Shown here piece after piece: positions 50,701 to 58,490 of a stretch of DNA of 64,000 nt. The notes under the pieces were generated by a model. That model searched no databases and was not told the origin of the DNA. It saw only the letters and a list, made by a program, of their open reading frames with translations. Where the stretch lies: contig NZ_MSIE01000014.1 of assembly GCF_001921205.1 (NCBI RefSeq), forward strand, positions 124,001-188,000, given 5' to 3'. This DNA is from Actinophytocola xanthii. Its GTDB lineage: Bacteria > Actinomycetota > Actinomycetes > Mycobacteriales > Pseudonocardiaceae. The stretch's first letter is position 1. Every line of letters starts with the position of its first letter. The translations under genes and the position numbers were made by a program.

Positions 50701-50868
50701 CTAGGGCGCGTCCTCAAAGTCTCGGTCGATGGGCTTCGTGATCCAGGTCGTCGCTGGCAAGGCGGAGGGCAGGCCTCGTACCGGGTTGTACTCGGTCTGT
50801 CCGACAACGCCGCCAGCGGCGGGCTGGGCGCGAAGACCGCGATCGAGGGCTTTGAGGACGCGCCCTAG
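50701..50868. mobile_element. IS5-like miniature inverted-repeat element (MITE) or IS remnant
   Basis: Perfect 19-bp terminal inverted repeats (50701-50719 and 50850-50868), each beginning or ending with CTAG. CTAG fits the YTAR target duplicated by IS5-group elements. The 168-bp length leaves no room for a transposase and I find none inside. It lies between a terminator and a hydrolase gene, in a non-coding gap. Confidence 0.65.
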
Positions 50869-50912
50869 GGCGCCCTGGTGGGTAGGCCGGCCGAACGTGC
50901 GCTCCCGCGGAG

Positions 50913-51728
50913 TCAGCCCCGCGAAGGCGGACCGGCGAAGAACTCCTTGAGAACCGGGGCCAACACGGCCGGCTTCACCATGTGGTTCTGACCGTCGAGC
51001 GTTCGGTACTCCGCGTTGGGCAGTACCTCGGCCAGGGAGCGGTTGCCCGTGCGCATCCACCCCGCGCTCTTGCCGCCGTCGATCACCAGCGTGGGCATGG
51101 TGACCGTGGACCAGCGGGTGGTCGGCAACGGCTGCCCCTGTTGCAGCCCTCGCATGAACGCGAAGTCGTAGCGCAGGGTCGGCGCGACGGCCTTGAGCTT
51201 CGACCAGGCCGGCAGCAGCCGCATCACCGCGACGGCGAGGGCCGGTACCCCCACCAGGCGCATGAAGTCGGCCACCGCCCGGCCGTTGCGGCCGGCCTCG
51301 ATGTTCGCGGTGACCTGCTCCAGGATGTCCGCCGGGACCGGCTCGCGGTCGGCCCGGTCGACGATCAGCGGCGCCTCGTACAGCGCGAGCTTCGGCACGC
51401 CGATGCCGCGCGCCGCGGCGTCGGCCGCGAGCACCGCGCCCGAGGAGATGCCGTAGAGCAGCGGCGCCCCGCCGGTCTGCTTGGCCAGCGCCTCGAGGTC
51501 CTCGAGCTCCCGGTCGGGCGAGACGTCGGTACCGGGCCCGCTGTCCCCGCGCCCACGGCGGTCGTAGGTGTAGACGGTGAACCGGTCGGCCAGCGCCTCG
51601 GCCAGCGGGCCGCTTGGTCCGTTGCCGCGGTAGCACATCGCCCCGTCGACCAGGATGAGGTCCGGTCCGGAGCCGATGCGGTCGTAGGCGATCCTCGTGC
51701 CGTCCGCCGAGGTGACGTAGCTGGTCAT
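50913..51728 (-). CDS. Alpha/beta hydrolase (first of a paralogous pair)
   Basis: A 271-residue alpha/beta hydrolase: Ser in LLYGISSGAVLAADA, RFTVYTYDRRGRGDSG, GQNHMVK with the His. It closely resembles the protein at 53628-54371 (shared SADGT, ALADRFTVY and DRRGRGDSG segments). Immediately downstream of an AHSA1-like gene and an ArsR-type gene, it is likely part of one stress- or xenobiotic-type operon. Exact substrate unknown. Confidence 0.8.
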   Translation of the reverse strand: MTSYVTSADGTRIAYDRIGSGPDLILVDGAMCYRGNGPSGPLAEALADRFTVYTYDRRGRGDSGPGTDVSPDRELEDLEALAKQTGGAPLLYGISSGAVLAADAAARGIGVPKLALYEAPLIVDRADREPVPADILEQVTANIEAGRNGRAVADFMRLVGVPALAVAVMRLLPAWSKLKAVAPTLRYDFAFMRGLQQGQPLPTTRWSTVTMPTLVIDGGKSAGWMRTGNRSLAEVLPNAEYRTLDGQNHMVKPAVLAPVLKEFFAGPPSRG

Positions 51729-51738
51729 GGTGTTCCTC

Positions 51739-52488
51739 TCAGGACAGGGTCTTGGTGAGCCAGGACTGCCAGGCCTGCTCGGTGGCGTCGCGGTCGGCCT
51801 CGGTGAGGCCGGGGGTGAACAGGCAGTGGCAGGCGATCAGGGGACCGTGGAAGCCCGCGAGGAAGCGGTAGAGCGCGTCGTCGGTGCGCACGCCGACTGT
51901 CTGACCGTTGACGAAGAACACCTCGCCGTCAACCGGAGGCAGCCCGTCCGGCTCGAACGAGACCCGGTCTCCCGCGGCGGGCGCGCCCGCCAGACCGAAG
52001 GCCTGGCCCAGCCTGCGCCACGTCGCCGGCCAGTCCTGCACGGCCGGGCCGGCCGCGGTCAGCGGCAGCGCGGTGCGGCCGGCGAAGTGGGCCAGGTAGG
52101 TGGACAGCGTGGCGAAGAAGATCTGCCCGCCGGCGCGCATGGCCTCGTACTCGTCGGCCCAGTCGTCGCCGGGCAGGAAGCCGCTGGTGACCATCCGCAG
52201 TACGGTGCTCGCCTGCTCCCTGCCCTCGATGAGGAACTCGTAGGCGATGAACCGGCCGTCCGGCGCGTCGCTGCGGTAGGCGAGCCGGCGCTCCGGCTCC
52301 CAGGCCGTGATGCGGTGCTCTGGCTCGTAGCCGCCGAAGGACTGGCGGACCACGCCGTTGGCCTGGTCGACCTCGTTGCGGCCCATGAACCAGGAGTCGA
52401 TGCCCGGGCCGGTGGCGATGCCCTGCCACACCTGCTCCGGGGTCGCCTCGACCTCGAGGCGGTCCTCCTGCGTGAACTCGTGTCCCAT
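51739..52488 (-). CDS. AHSA1/SRPBCC-domain protein
   Basis: A 249-residue SRPBCC protein with a duplicated helix-grip-like layout (RLEVEATPEQVWQGIATGPGIDSWF at the start). Often encoded beside ArsR regulators in actinobacteria as a small-ligand-binding protein. It ends 10 bp before the hydrolase start and begins 1 bp after the regulator stop, so the three form an operon. Confidence 0.78.
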   Translation of the reverse strand: MGHEFTQEDRLEVEATPEQVWQGIATGPGIDSWFMGRNEVDQANGVVRQSFGGYEPEHRITAWEPERRLAYRSDAPDGRFIAYEFLIEGREQASTVLRMVTSGFLPGDDWADEYEAMRAGGQIFFATLSTYLAHFAGRTALPLTAAGPAVQDWPATWRRLGQAFGLAGAPAAGDRVSFEPDGLPPVDGEVFFVNGQTVGVRTDDALYRFLAGFHGPLIACHCLFTPGLTEADRDATEQAWQSWLTKTLS

Positions 52489-52489
52489 C

Positions 52490-53083
52490 TCAGCTGCTCC
52501 CGTTCGGGTTCGTCGTCGGGTGGATCGCCACGAGCAGCCGGTGGTCCCGGCCGCCCTCGGCGTTCTCGTCGTGGTACTTGGCCACCAGGGCGGTGACCGT
52601 CTGGGTCAGTTCCTCGGCGAAGGCCGAGCGGTCCGCGGCCGAGGCGAACCGGATCTCGCCGTCGATGGCGAACGTCGCGACCCGCTTCTGGGCCTTGGCC
52701 GCGCCGGTGATCAACGTGCCGACGTCGCGCACCAGCCGCGAACCCAGGGCGAGCAGCCAGCGCGCGGACAGCCGGTCGGGCGCGCGGTCGGGATCGGGCT
52801 GCACGGCCGCGAGGACCGCCGGCGAGATCACGTACGCCACCGCGGTCGCCCGCAGCACCCGTTCGGTGACGTTGCCCTTGCGGCGCTCCTCGACCAGCTC
52901 GACCAGCCCGTGCTGCTCCAGCGTGCGCAGGTGGTAGTTCACCTTCTGCCGGGGGAGGCCGACCCGGGCGGCGAGCGTGGTCGCCGATCCCGGCTCGGCC
53001 AGCTCGGCCAGCAGCCGAGCCCGGGTCGGGTCGAGGGTGACCTCGGCGGTGGCCGGGTCCTCGATCACTGCCACGTCCATCAT
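52490..53083 (-). CDS. ArsR-type helix-turn-helix regulator
   Basis: A 197-residue protein: winged helix at ~20-75 (ARLLAELAEPGSATTLAARVGLPRQKVNYHLRTLEQHGLVELV) and a C-terminal domain of unknown fold. No clear metal-binding cysteines, so it is probably not a metal sensor. ATG 53083 (or 53080). Divergent from the Nudix gene with two GACAA-N6-TTGTC sites between. Confidence 0.82.
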   Translation of the reverse strand: MMDVAVIEDPATAEVTLDPTRARLLAELAEPGSATTLAARVGLPRQKVNYHLRTLEQHGLVELVEERRKGNVTERVLRATAVAYVISPAVLAAVQPDPDRAPDRLSARWLLALGSRLVRDVGTLITGAAKAQKRVATFAIDGEIRFASAADRSAFAEELTQTVTALVAKYHDENAEGGRDHRLLVAIHPTTNPNGSS

Positions 53084-53100
53084 GAGCACAGCTTCACACC

Positions 53101-53134
53101 GACAATTTATCTTGTCAAGACAAATATTCTTGTC
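53101..53134. promoter_or_regulatory. Two tandem GACAA-N6-TTGTC operators
   Basis: Sites at 53101-53116 and 53119-53134, repeated every 18 bp, in the 68-bp gap between the ArsR-type and Nudix genes. They should be bound by the ArsR-type protein, possibly cooperatively. Confidence 0.6.
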
Positions 53135-53151
53135 GGTGCCAGACTGGGCGC

Positions 53152-53613
53152 GTGCCAGCCAAGCGCAGTGCGGGTCTCCTGCTGTTCCGCCGGGTCGAGA
53201 CGGGTGTCGAGGTGCTGTTGGGGCACATGGGCGGGCCGTTCTGGGCACGCAAGGACACCGGTGCCTGGACCATGCCCAAGGGCGAGTACGAGCCGGACGA
53301 GGAGCCACTGGCCGCGGCGCGCCGGGAGTTCACCGAGGAGCTCGGCCTCCCGGTGCCCGAGGGCGAGCCGGTCGAGCTCGGCGAGGTGCGCCAGTCGGGC
53401 GGCAAGACCGTCACCGCCTGGGCGCTGGCCGGCGACCTCGACCCGGCCGACGTCGTGCCAGGCACCTTCGAGCTGGAGTGGCCTCCGCGCTCGGGCACCA
53501 AGCGCGAGTTCCCCGAGCTGGACCGGGTCGCCTGGTTCCCGCTCGACGAGGCGGCCACGAAGGTCGTCGGTGCCCAGCGCGCCTTCCTCGACCGGCTCGC
53601 CCGGCTGCTCTGA
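53152..53613 (+). CDS. Nudix hydrolase
   Basis: A 153-residue Nudix protein. The box GEYEPDEEPLAAARREFTEE-LGL fits GX5EX7REUXEEXGU. It likely hydrolyses a nucleoside diphosphate derivative. GTG 53152. A regulatory link to the ArsR-type gene is possible because of the shared promoter region. Confidence 0.85.
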   Translation: MPAKRSAGLLLFRRVETGVEVLLGHMGGPFWARKDTGAWTMPKGEYEPDEEPLAAARREFTEELGLPVPEGEPVELGEVRQSGGKTVTAWALAGDLDPADVVPGTFELEWPPRSGTKREFPELDRVAWFPLDEAATKVVGAQRAFLDRLARLL

Positions 53614-53627
53614 CCGGGCTCAGCAGG

Positions 53628-54371
53628 TCAGGAGAAGAACTCGCCCAGCGCGGCCGCCAGCACCGCGGGATCGACGGCGTGGGTCTGTCCCGGCAGCACC
53701 CGGACCTCGACACCGACCGAGCCCGCCGCGTCCCGCATCCACGGCGGGCTGTCCCCGCCGGCCAGCACGAGCGTGGGCACCGCCGGTGCGTGAGGCACGT
53801 CGTCGACGTCGACCACCGCGTCGTCGTAGGGCAGGGTGTGTGCGATGGCCTGCAGCCCGGGGAACCGGATGGCCCCGGCCGCCACCTCGGCCGGCATGCC
53901 GACCCGCTCGACCATGAACAGCCGCAGCGCCTCGTCCCGCCGTCCCGCCGCCAGCGCATCCGCGAGGCGCTCGGCGTACCGCACCGGCGCCGGCGGCGCC
54001 CCCGGCAGCCCCGCGGTCAGCGGCGGCTCGTACAGCGCGAGGCGGGCCATCGACAAGCCCGCCGCCACGGCCCGCAGCGCGAGCACGGCGCCCGAGGACA
54101 TGCCGTAGACCCGTGGTGGCTCACCCGCGACGGCCGCCATCGCCGCCAGGTCCTCGATCTCGCGCTCCACCGAGTACGGCGCGGTGTCGCCGCTGTCGCC
54201 CCGGCCCCGCCGGTCGTAGCAGTACACGGTGAACCGGTCGGCGAGCGCGGCGGCGACCGACGCGGTCGAGCGGCGGTCGTTCAGTGCGCCGCCGACGCAG
54301 ACCACCGCCGGCCCGGTGCCGACCACCTCGTAGGCCAGTGCGGTGCCGTCGGCGGATGTCGTCAGGTGCAT
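53628..54371 (-). CDS. Alpha/beta hydrolase (second of a paralogous pair)
   Basis: A 247-residue paralogue of the protein at 50913. Ser in VYGMSSGAVLALRA, DRFTVYCYDRRGRGDSGD, His in GQTHAVDP. ATG 54371 follows AGGAGG; the upstream in-frame start is not supported. Convergent with the Nudix gene. Likely arose by local duplication. Confidence 0.8.
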   Translation of the reverse strand: MHLTTSADGTALAYEVVGTGPAVVCVGGALNDRRSTASVAAALADRFTVYCYDRRGRGDSGDTAPYSVEREIEDLAAMAAVAGEPPRVYGMSSGAVLALRAVAAGLSMARLALYEPPLTAGLPGAPPAPVRYAERLADALAAGRRDEALRLFMVERVGMPAEVAAGAIRFPGLQAIAHTLPYDDAVVDVDDVPHAPAVPTLVLAGGDSPPWMRDAAGSVGVEVRVLPGQTHAVDPAVLAAALGEFFS

Positions 54372-54437
54372 GTCGTTCCTCCTGTAGGACACTCTCACCC
54401 CACCGACGAACGGACCTCGCCCGGATCGACAGCCGGC

Positions 54438-54758
54438 TCAGCCGACGACCTGCCGCACCTCGATCGAGCCGATCCGCGCCCAGGGATGGCTCGCCGCGAT
54501 GCGCAGGGCCTCGTCCCGGCCGGCGCACTCGATCAGCACGACGCCGCCCATCTGCTCCTTGGTCTCGGCGAACGGGCCGTCGGTGAGCAGCACCTCGTCC
54601 TCGCGCACCCGGACCGTTCCCGCCCCGTCCGGTGGGTGCAGCCCCAGCGCGTCGACCAGGGCACCCCGCCCGGCCAACTCCTGCTGCCACTCCTCGCAGC
54701 CCACCAGGCGCGCGGCGCCGGCTGTGGAGTCACCGCACAGCATCAACATGAACCTCAT
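54438..54758 (-). CDS. YCII/DGPF-domain protein
   Basis: A 106-residue YCII-related protein with LLTDGPFAETKEQMGG (DGPF motif) and the C-terminal ASHPWA. The partners of ECF42 sigma factors are of this type; the ECF42-like gene lies at 48365. ATG 54758 overlaps the photolyase stop (ATGA), so it is the last gene of that operon. Function of the family in vivo is not settled. Confidence 0.85.
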   Translation of the reverse strand: MRFMLMLCGDSTAGAARLVGCEEWQQELAGRGALVDALGLHPPDGAGTVRVREDEVLLTDGPFAETKEQMGGVVLIECAGRDEALRIAASHPWARIGSIEVRQVVG

Positions 54759-56134
54759 CGATCCTCCACGTCGAACAACGCGTTCTCCGACGACGGGGAT
54801 TCTGCCTTCGAGGTCCGACGGCCTCCCGACCCCTGGCGGGCGTTCAGGAAGCGGGCCCTGCCCTCGCCCAGGTCCAGCAGCGGTGGGGGGTAGCCGCCGC
54901 GCTCGCGTTCGGGCAGCCGCCAGGGCTGGTGGACCAACGCGCCCGGCAGGTGGGCGAGCTCGGGCACGTACCGCCGGACGTAGTCCCCGTCCGGGTCGTA
55001 GCGTTCCGCCTGCCGTAGCGGGTTGAGCACGCGGTTGGGCCGGGTGTCGGTTCCGGTGCCGGCGACCCACTGCCAGTTCAGGCAGTTGTTGGCGATGTCC
55101 CCGTCGAGCAGGTGGGCGAAGAAGTGCGCGGCGCCGGCCCGCCAGTCGAGGTAGAGGGTCTTGGTCAGGAAGCTCCCGGTGATCAGCCGCGCCCGGTTGT
55201 GCATCCACCCCTCGGCGAGCAGCTGACGCATGCCCGCGTCGACGATCGGGATGCCGGTCCGCCCCTGCTGCCAGGCGAGCAGGCTCTCGGGGTCCTCGCG
55301 CCAGTGGTCGCCGCGCGGGCGGAAGTCGCGGTGGGCCACCTCCGGGCGCGCCGCGAGCACCTGGAGGTGGAAGTCCCGCCAGGCCAGCTGGCGGACGAAC
55401 GCCTCGGCCCCGGGGCCATCGCCGGCGCGCCGCGCCAGCTCCAATGCCGAGACGCAGCCGAGGTGCAGGTACGGGGACAGCCTGGACGTGCCGTCCTCTG
55501 CCAGCGCGTCGTGCTGGTCGGCGTAGTCGTGCACGCCGTCGTCGAGCCAGCTCGCCGCCCGTTCTCGGCCCTTCGTCTCCCCGCCGGGACCGCTGACCCG
55601 CGGCACGCTCCCCACCCGCAGCCGGGGCAGCGACAGCCGCTCGGGCGGCGGCAGGACCGGCCGCCACGGCACCTCCTGCCAGCGGCGGTGGTAGGGCCCG
55701 AACACCGAGAAGTGACCGCCGCCCTGCGGGCGCACGCCGCCGGGCGGGACGACCGCGTGCACGTCCGGGTGCACCTCGAGGGCCCGCCGGCCCAGGGCGG
55801 CGGCCAGCGCCGCCTCCCTGGTCCTGGCGAAGGCCGAGGCATCGGCGGCCACGTGCACCCGCTCGGCGTCCACCTCCTCGGCGAGCCGGGCGACCTCCTC
55901 GGCCGGGTCGCCCTCCCGCACGACGAGGCGCGCCCCGAGCCCGCGCAGGTTGCGGTCCAGGTCGGCCAGGCACTCGTCGAGGAACCGCGCCCGGCCGTCG
56001 GCGAAGCCGGCGCCGATCCGGCGGTCGCGCACGAACATCGGCACGACATGGTCGGCCCCGCGCGCCGCGGCGCTCAGTGCCGGGTTGTCGTGCACCCGCA
56101 GGTCACGGGTGAACAGCGCGACTGTCGTCGTCAC
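54755..56134 (-). CDS. phr: Deoxyribodipyrimidine photolyase (CPD type)
   Basis: A 459-residue FAD enzyme: N-terminal antenna domain (ALFTRDLRVHDNPAL) and C-terminal FAD domain with SPYLHLGCVSALEL, RQLAWRDF, WMHNRARLITGSFLTK and NCLNWQWVAGTGTD. It splits cyclobutane pyrimidine dimers using blue light. Located in an operon with an SDR-DUF2867 protein, a small membrane protein and the YCII protein. Confidence 0.92.
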   Translation of the reverse strand: MTTTVALFTRDLRVHDNPALSAAARGADHVVPMFVRDRRIGAGFADGRARFLDECLADLDRNLRGLGARLVVREGDPAEEVARLAEEVDAERVHVAADASAFARTREAALAAALGRRALEVHPDVHAVVPPGGVRPQGGGHFSVFGPYHRRWQEVPWRPVLPPPERLSLPRLRVGSVPRVSGPGGETKGRERAASWLDDGVHDYADQHDALAEDGTSRLSPYLHLGCVSALELARRAGDGPGAEAFVRQLAWRDFHLQVLAARPEVAHRDFRPRGDHWREDPESLLAWQQGRTGIPIVDAGMRQLLAEGWMHNRARLITGSFLTKTLYLDWRAGAAHFFAHLLDGDIANNCLNWQWVAGTGTDTRPNRVLNPLRQAERYDPDGDYVRRYVPELAHLPGALVHQPWRLPERERGGYPPPLLDLGEGRARFLNARQGSGGRRTSKAESPSSENALFDVEDR

Positions 56135-56143
56135 GTGCCGGGG

Positions 56144-56506
56144 TCACTTCCGGGTCGTCAGCGCGGCGAGTGCGCACAGGCCGGCCCACCCGCCGGCGAC
56201 CGCGAGCACGGCGCCGCGCTCTGGCTTGCCCCGCAGTGCCCGGCCGAGCACGACCGCGTCGCCGACGTCGGAGGCGACTCGCACGGCGATCGCGACCCGC
56301 GTGGCCTTGCGGCCGCGGGCGAAGACCATCGCGAGCCCGGAGGCGAGGTCCCGGACCCCCAGCGTGCGGACGAACATCGCCTGCTCGGCGTCGGCGCGGT
56401 CGCCGCGCAGCAGGCCGGACGGGCCGAGCAGCAGCTCCGGCCGGACGAGGATCGCCGCGCCGTAGGTGGTGGTCACCGCGCCGAGGGCGCGGGGGAGCCA
56501 GGTCAT
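56144..56506 (-). CDS. Small membrane protein, DUF4267-like
   Basis: A 120-residue protein with about four hydrophobic segments (LGAVTTTYGAAILVRP, RTLGVRDLASGLAMVF, VLAVAGGWAGLCALAAL). Resembles DUF4267 membrane proteins. ATGA overlap with the upstream SDR gene, 9 bp before the photolyase. Role unknown. Confidence 0.65.
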   Translation of the reverse strand: MTWLPRALGAVTTTYGAAILVRPELLLGPSGLLRGDRADAEQAMFVRTLGVRDLASGLAMVFARGRKATRVAIAVRVASDVGDAVVLGRALRGKPERGAVLAVAGGWAGLCALAALTTRK

Positions 56507-57951
56507 GCCGAGACCTCCTGGTGTTCTGCGGTTCCGGTGATGTTGCGGGCCATGCCGCCGAAGATGACGTTGTGAAAGGGCGCTATCGACTTCCAGTACA
56601 GGTGCCCGGCCAGGCCGTGCGGCTCGAAGACGGCCCGCTGGCGGTAGGTGGCGCCGCCGTCGGCGCCCGGGCTCGCGGACAGCTCGAGCCAGGCGCGTCC
56701 GGGGACGCGCATCTCCGCGCGCAGCCGTAGCAGGTGTGGCCGGTCGATCCGCTCCACCCGCCACCAGTCCAGGGCCTCGCCGGTGTGCAGCCGCCGCCGG
56801 TCGCGCCGGCCGCGGCGCAGGCCGGCACCGCCGGCGAGCCGGTCCAGCCAGCCGCGTACCGACCAGGCCAGCGGGAACGAGTACCAGCCGTGCTCGCCCC
56901 CGATGGACTCGATCACCCGCCACAGCGCGTCCGGGTCGGCACTGGTGTGCAGCTCGCGGACGTCGGTGTAGATGCTGCCGCCGGACCAGTCGGGGTCGGT
57001 TGGCAGCGGGTCCGACGGCGCGCTCGCGTCCGACCAGCGGGTGGGCACGTCGTCGTCGCGGACGCGGGCCAGTGCGAGCTCGATGGCCCGCTCGAGGTGG
57101 ATCTCCGGCGGGTCCGGGATGTGCTCGGCGATGTCGTGGTCGCGGCACACCACCTCGTGCACGAGCGACTCGATGAGCGGGACGGCGATACTCCGCGGGA
57201 CCGGCGTGACCAGGTTCACCCACTGCGCGGACAGCCACGGGGTGAGCACCGGGACCGGCACGACGACCCGCCTCGGCAGTCCGGCGACCACCGCGTACCG
57301 GCGCATCATCTCGAGGTAGGTCAGCACGTCCGGCCCGCCGATGTCGAAGGCCCGGCTGACCTCGGGCGGCAGCTCGGCCGCCTGCACCAGGTAGTGCAGC
57401 ACGTCGCGGACGGCGATCGGCTGGATCCGGTTGTGCACCCAGCGCGGGGTGACCATCGCCGGCAGCCGTTCGGTCAGGTACCGCAGCATCTCGAAGCTGG
57501 CCGACCCGGAGCCGATGATCACGGCCGCGTTGAGCACGGCCGTGGGCACCCCGGAGCCGAGCAGGATCTCCCCGACCTCCTTGCGGGAGGCCAGGTGTGG
57601 CGAAAGCTCCCCGTCCGGGGTGATCCCGCCGAGGTAGACGACCCGGTCCAGCCCGGCGTGGGCGGCGGCGTCGGCGACGGTGCGGGCCGAGGCCCGGTCG
57701 ATGTCGACGAAGTCGCGCTGGTGCAGCGAGTGCACCAGGTAGTACGCGACCTGCTGGCCGGCCAGCGCGCGGGTGACCGAGTCCTCGTCGGTCACGTCGC
57801 CCTGGACGACCTCCACCCGGTCCCGCCAAGGGGTCTCGTCGAGTTTGCCCGGGGTGCGCGCCACGGCCCGCACCTCGTGCCCGGCCTCGAGCAGCGCGGG
57901 CACCAGCCGCCCGCCGATGTAGCCGGTCGCTCCGAACACCACACAGCGCAT
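56503..57951 (-). CDS. NAD(P)-binding atypical SDR with C-terminal DUF2867 domain
   Basis: A 482-residue two-domain protein. Residues ~1-280 are an atypical SDR (VVFGATGYIGGRLVPALLEAGHEV); ~320-480 are DUF2867 with a SRPBCC-like fold (WSGGSIYTDVRELHTSADP). Such proteins are common beside photolyase genes in actinobacteria. ATG 57951. It opens the four-gene operon that ends with the YCII gene. Enzymatic role unproven. Confidence 0.82.
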   Translation of the reverse strand: MRCVVFGATGYIGGRLVPALLEAGHEVRAVARTPGKLDETPWRDRVEVVQGDVTDEDSVTRALAGQQVAYYLVHSLHQRDFVDIDRASARTVADAAAHAGLDRVVYLGGITPDGELSPHLASRKEVGEILLGSGVPTAVLNAAVIIGSGSASFEMLRYLTERLPAMVTPRWVHNRIQPIAVRDVLHYLVQAAELPPEVSRAFDIGGPDVLTYLEMMRRYAVVAGLPRRVVVPVPVLTPWLSAQWVNLVTPVPRSIAVPLIESLVHEVVCRDHDIAEHIPDPPEIHLERAIELALARVRDDDVPTRWSDASAPSDPLPTDPDWSGGSIYTDVRELHTSADPDALWRVIESIGGEHGWYSFPLAWSVRGWLDRLAGGAGLRRGRRDRRRLHTGEALDWWRVERIDRPHLLRLRAEMRVPGRAWLELSASPGADGGATYRQRAVFEPHGLAGHLYWKSIAPFHNVIFGGMARNITGTAEHQEVSA

Positions 57952-57994
57952 GCGTGGATCCTCGCCGACCAGGGAGGATCCCGCAGAACGCCGC

Positions 57995-58474
57995 TCAGGG
58001 CGCCGCGATCGGCGCGACGGTCGCCGCCGCGAGCCGGACGAGATCGCCCGGCGCCAGCTCGATCTCCAGGCCCCGGCGGCCGGCACTGCAGAAGATCGTC
58101 TCGAACCCCGTCGCCGAGCTGTCGACCACCACCGGCAGGCGCTTGCGGTGACCGAGCGGCGAGATCCCCCCGGCCACGTAGCCGGTGGCGCGCTCGGCCG
58201 CGGCCAACTCCGCCATCCTCGCCTTCTTCCCGCCCGCGGCCGAGGCCAGCGCCTTGAGGTCCAGCTGGCCGGACACCGGGACGACGCCGACCGTGAGCGT
58301 CCCGTCGACCTCGGCGACCAGCGTCTTGAACACCCGCTCGGCCGGCAGCCCGAGCAGCTCGCTCGCCTCCGTGCCGTAGGACGCCGACCTCGGGTCGTGG
58401 GCGTACTCGTGTACCTGGTGGGCGACGCGCTGCCTGGTCAGCAGCGCTGTCGCCGGCGTTCCCTTCCCTGCCAC
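57995..58474 (-). CDS. ybaK: Cys-tRNA(Pro)/Cys-tRNA(Cys) deacylase YbaK
   Basis: A 159-residue editing domain. GGISPLGHRKRLPVVVDSSA is the family motif and KTLVAEVDG the substrate strand. It hydrolyses mischarged Cys-tRNA(Pro). Start ATG 58474. Between the amylase and the SDR-DUF2867 gene, same strand, with unrelated function. Confidence 0.88.
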   Translation of the reverse strand: MAGKGTPATALLTRQRVAHQVHEYAHDPRSASYGTEASELLGLPAERVFKTLVAEVDGTLTVGVVPVSGQLDLKALASAAGGKKARMAELAAAERATGYVAGGISPLGHRKRLPVVVDSSATGFETIFCSAGRRGLEIELAPGDLVRLAAATVAPIAAP

Positions 58475-58490
58475 GGGAAGCAGGATAAGG

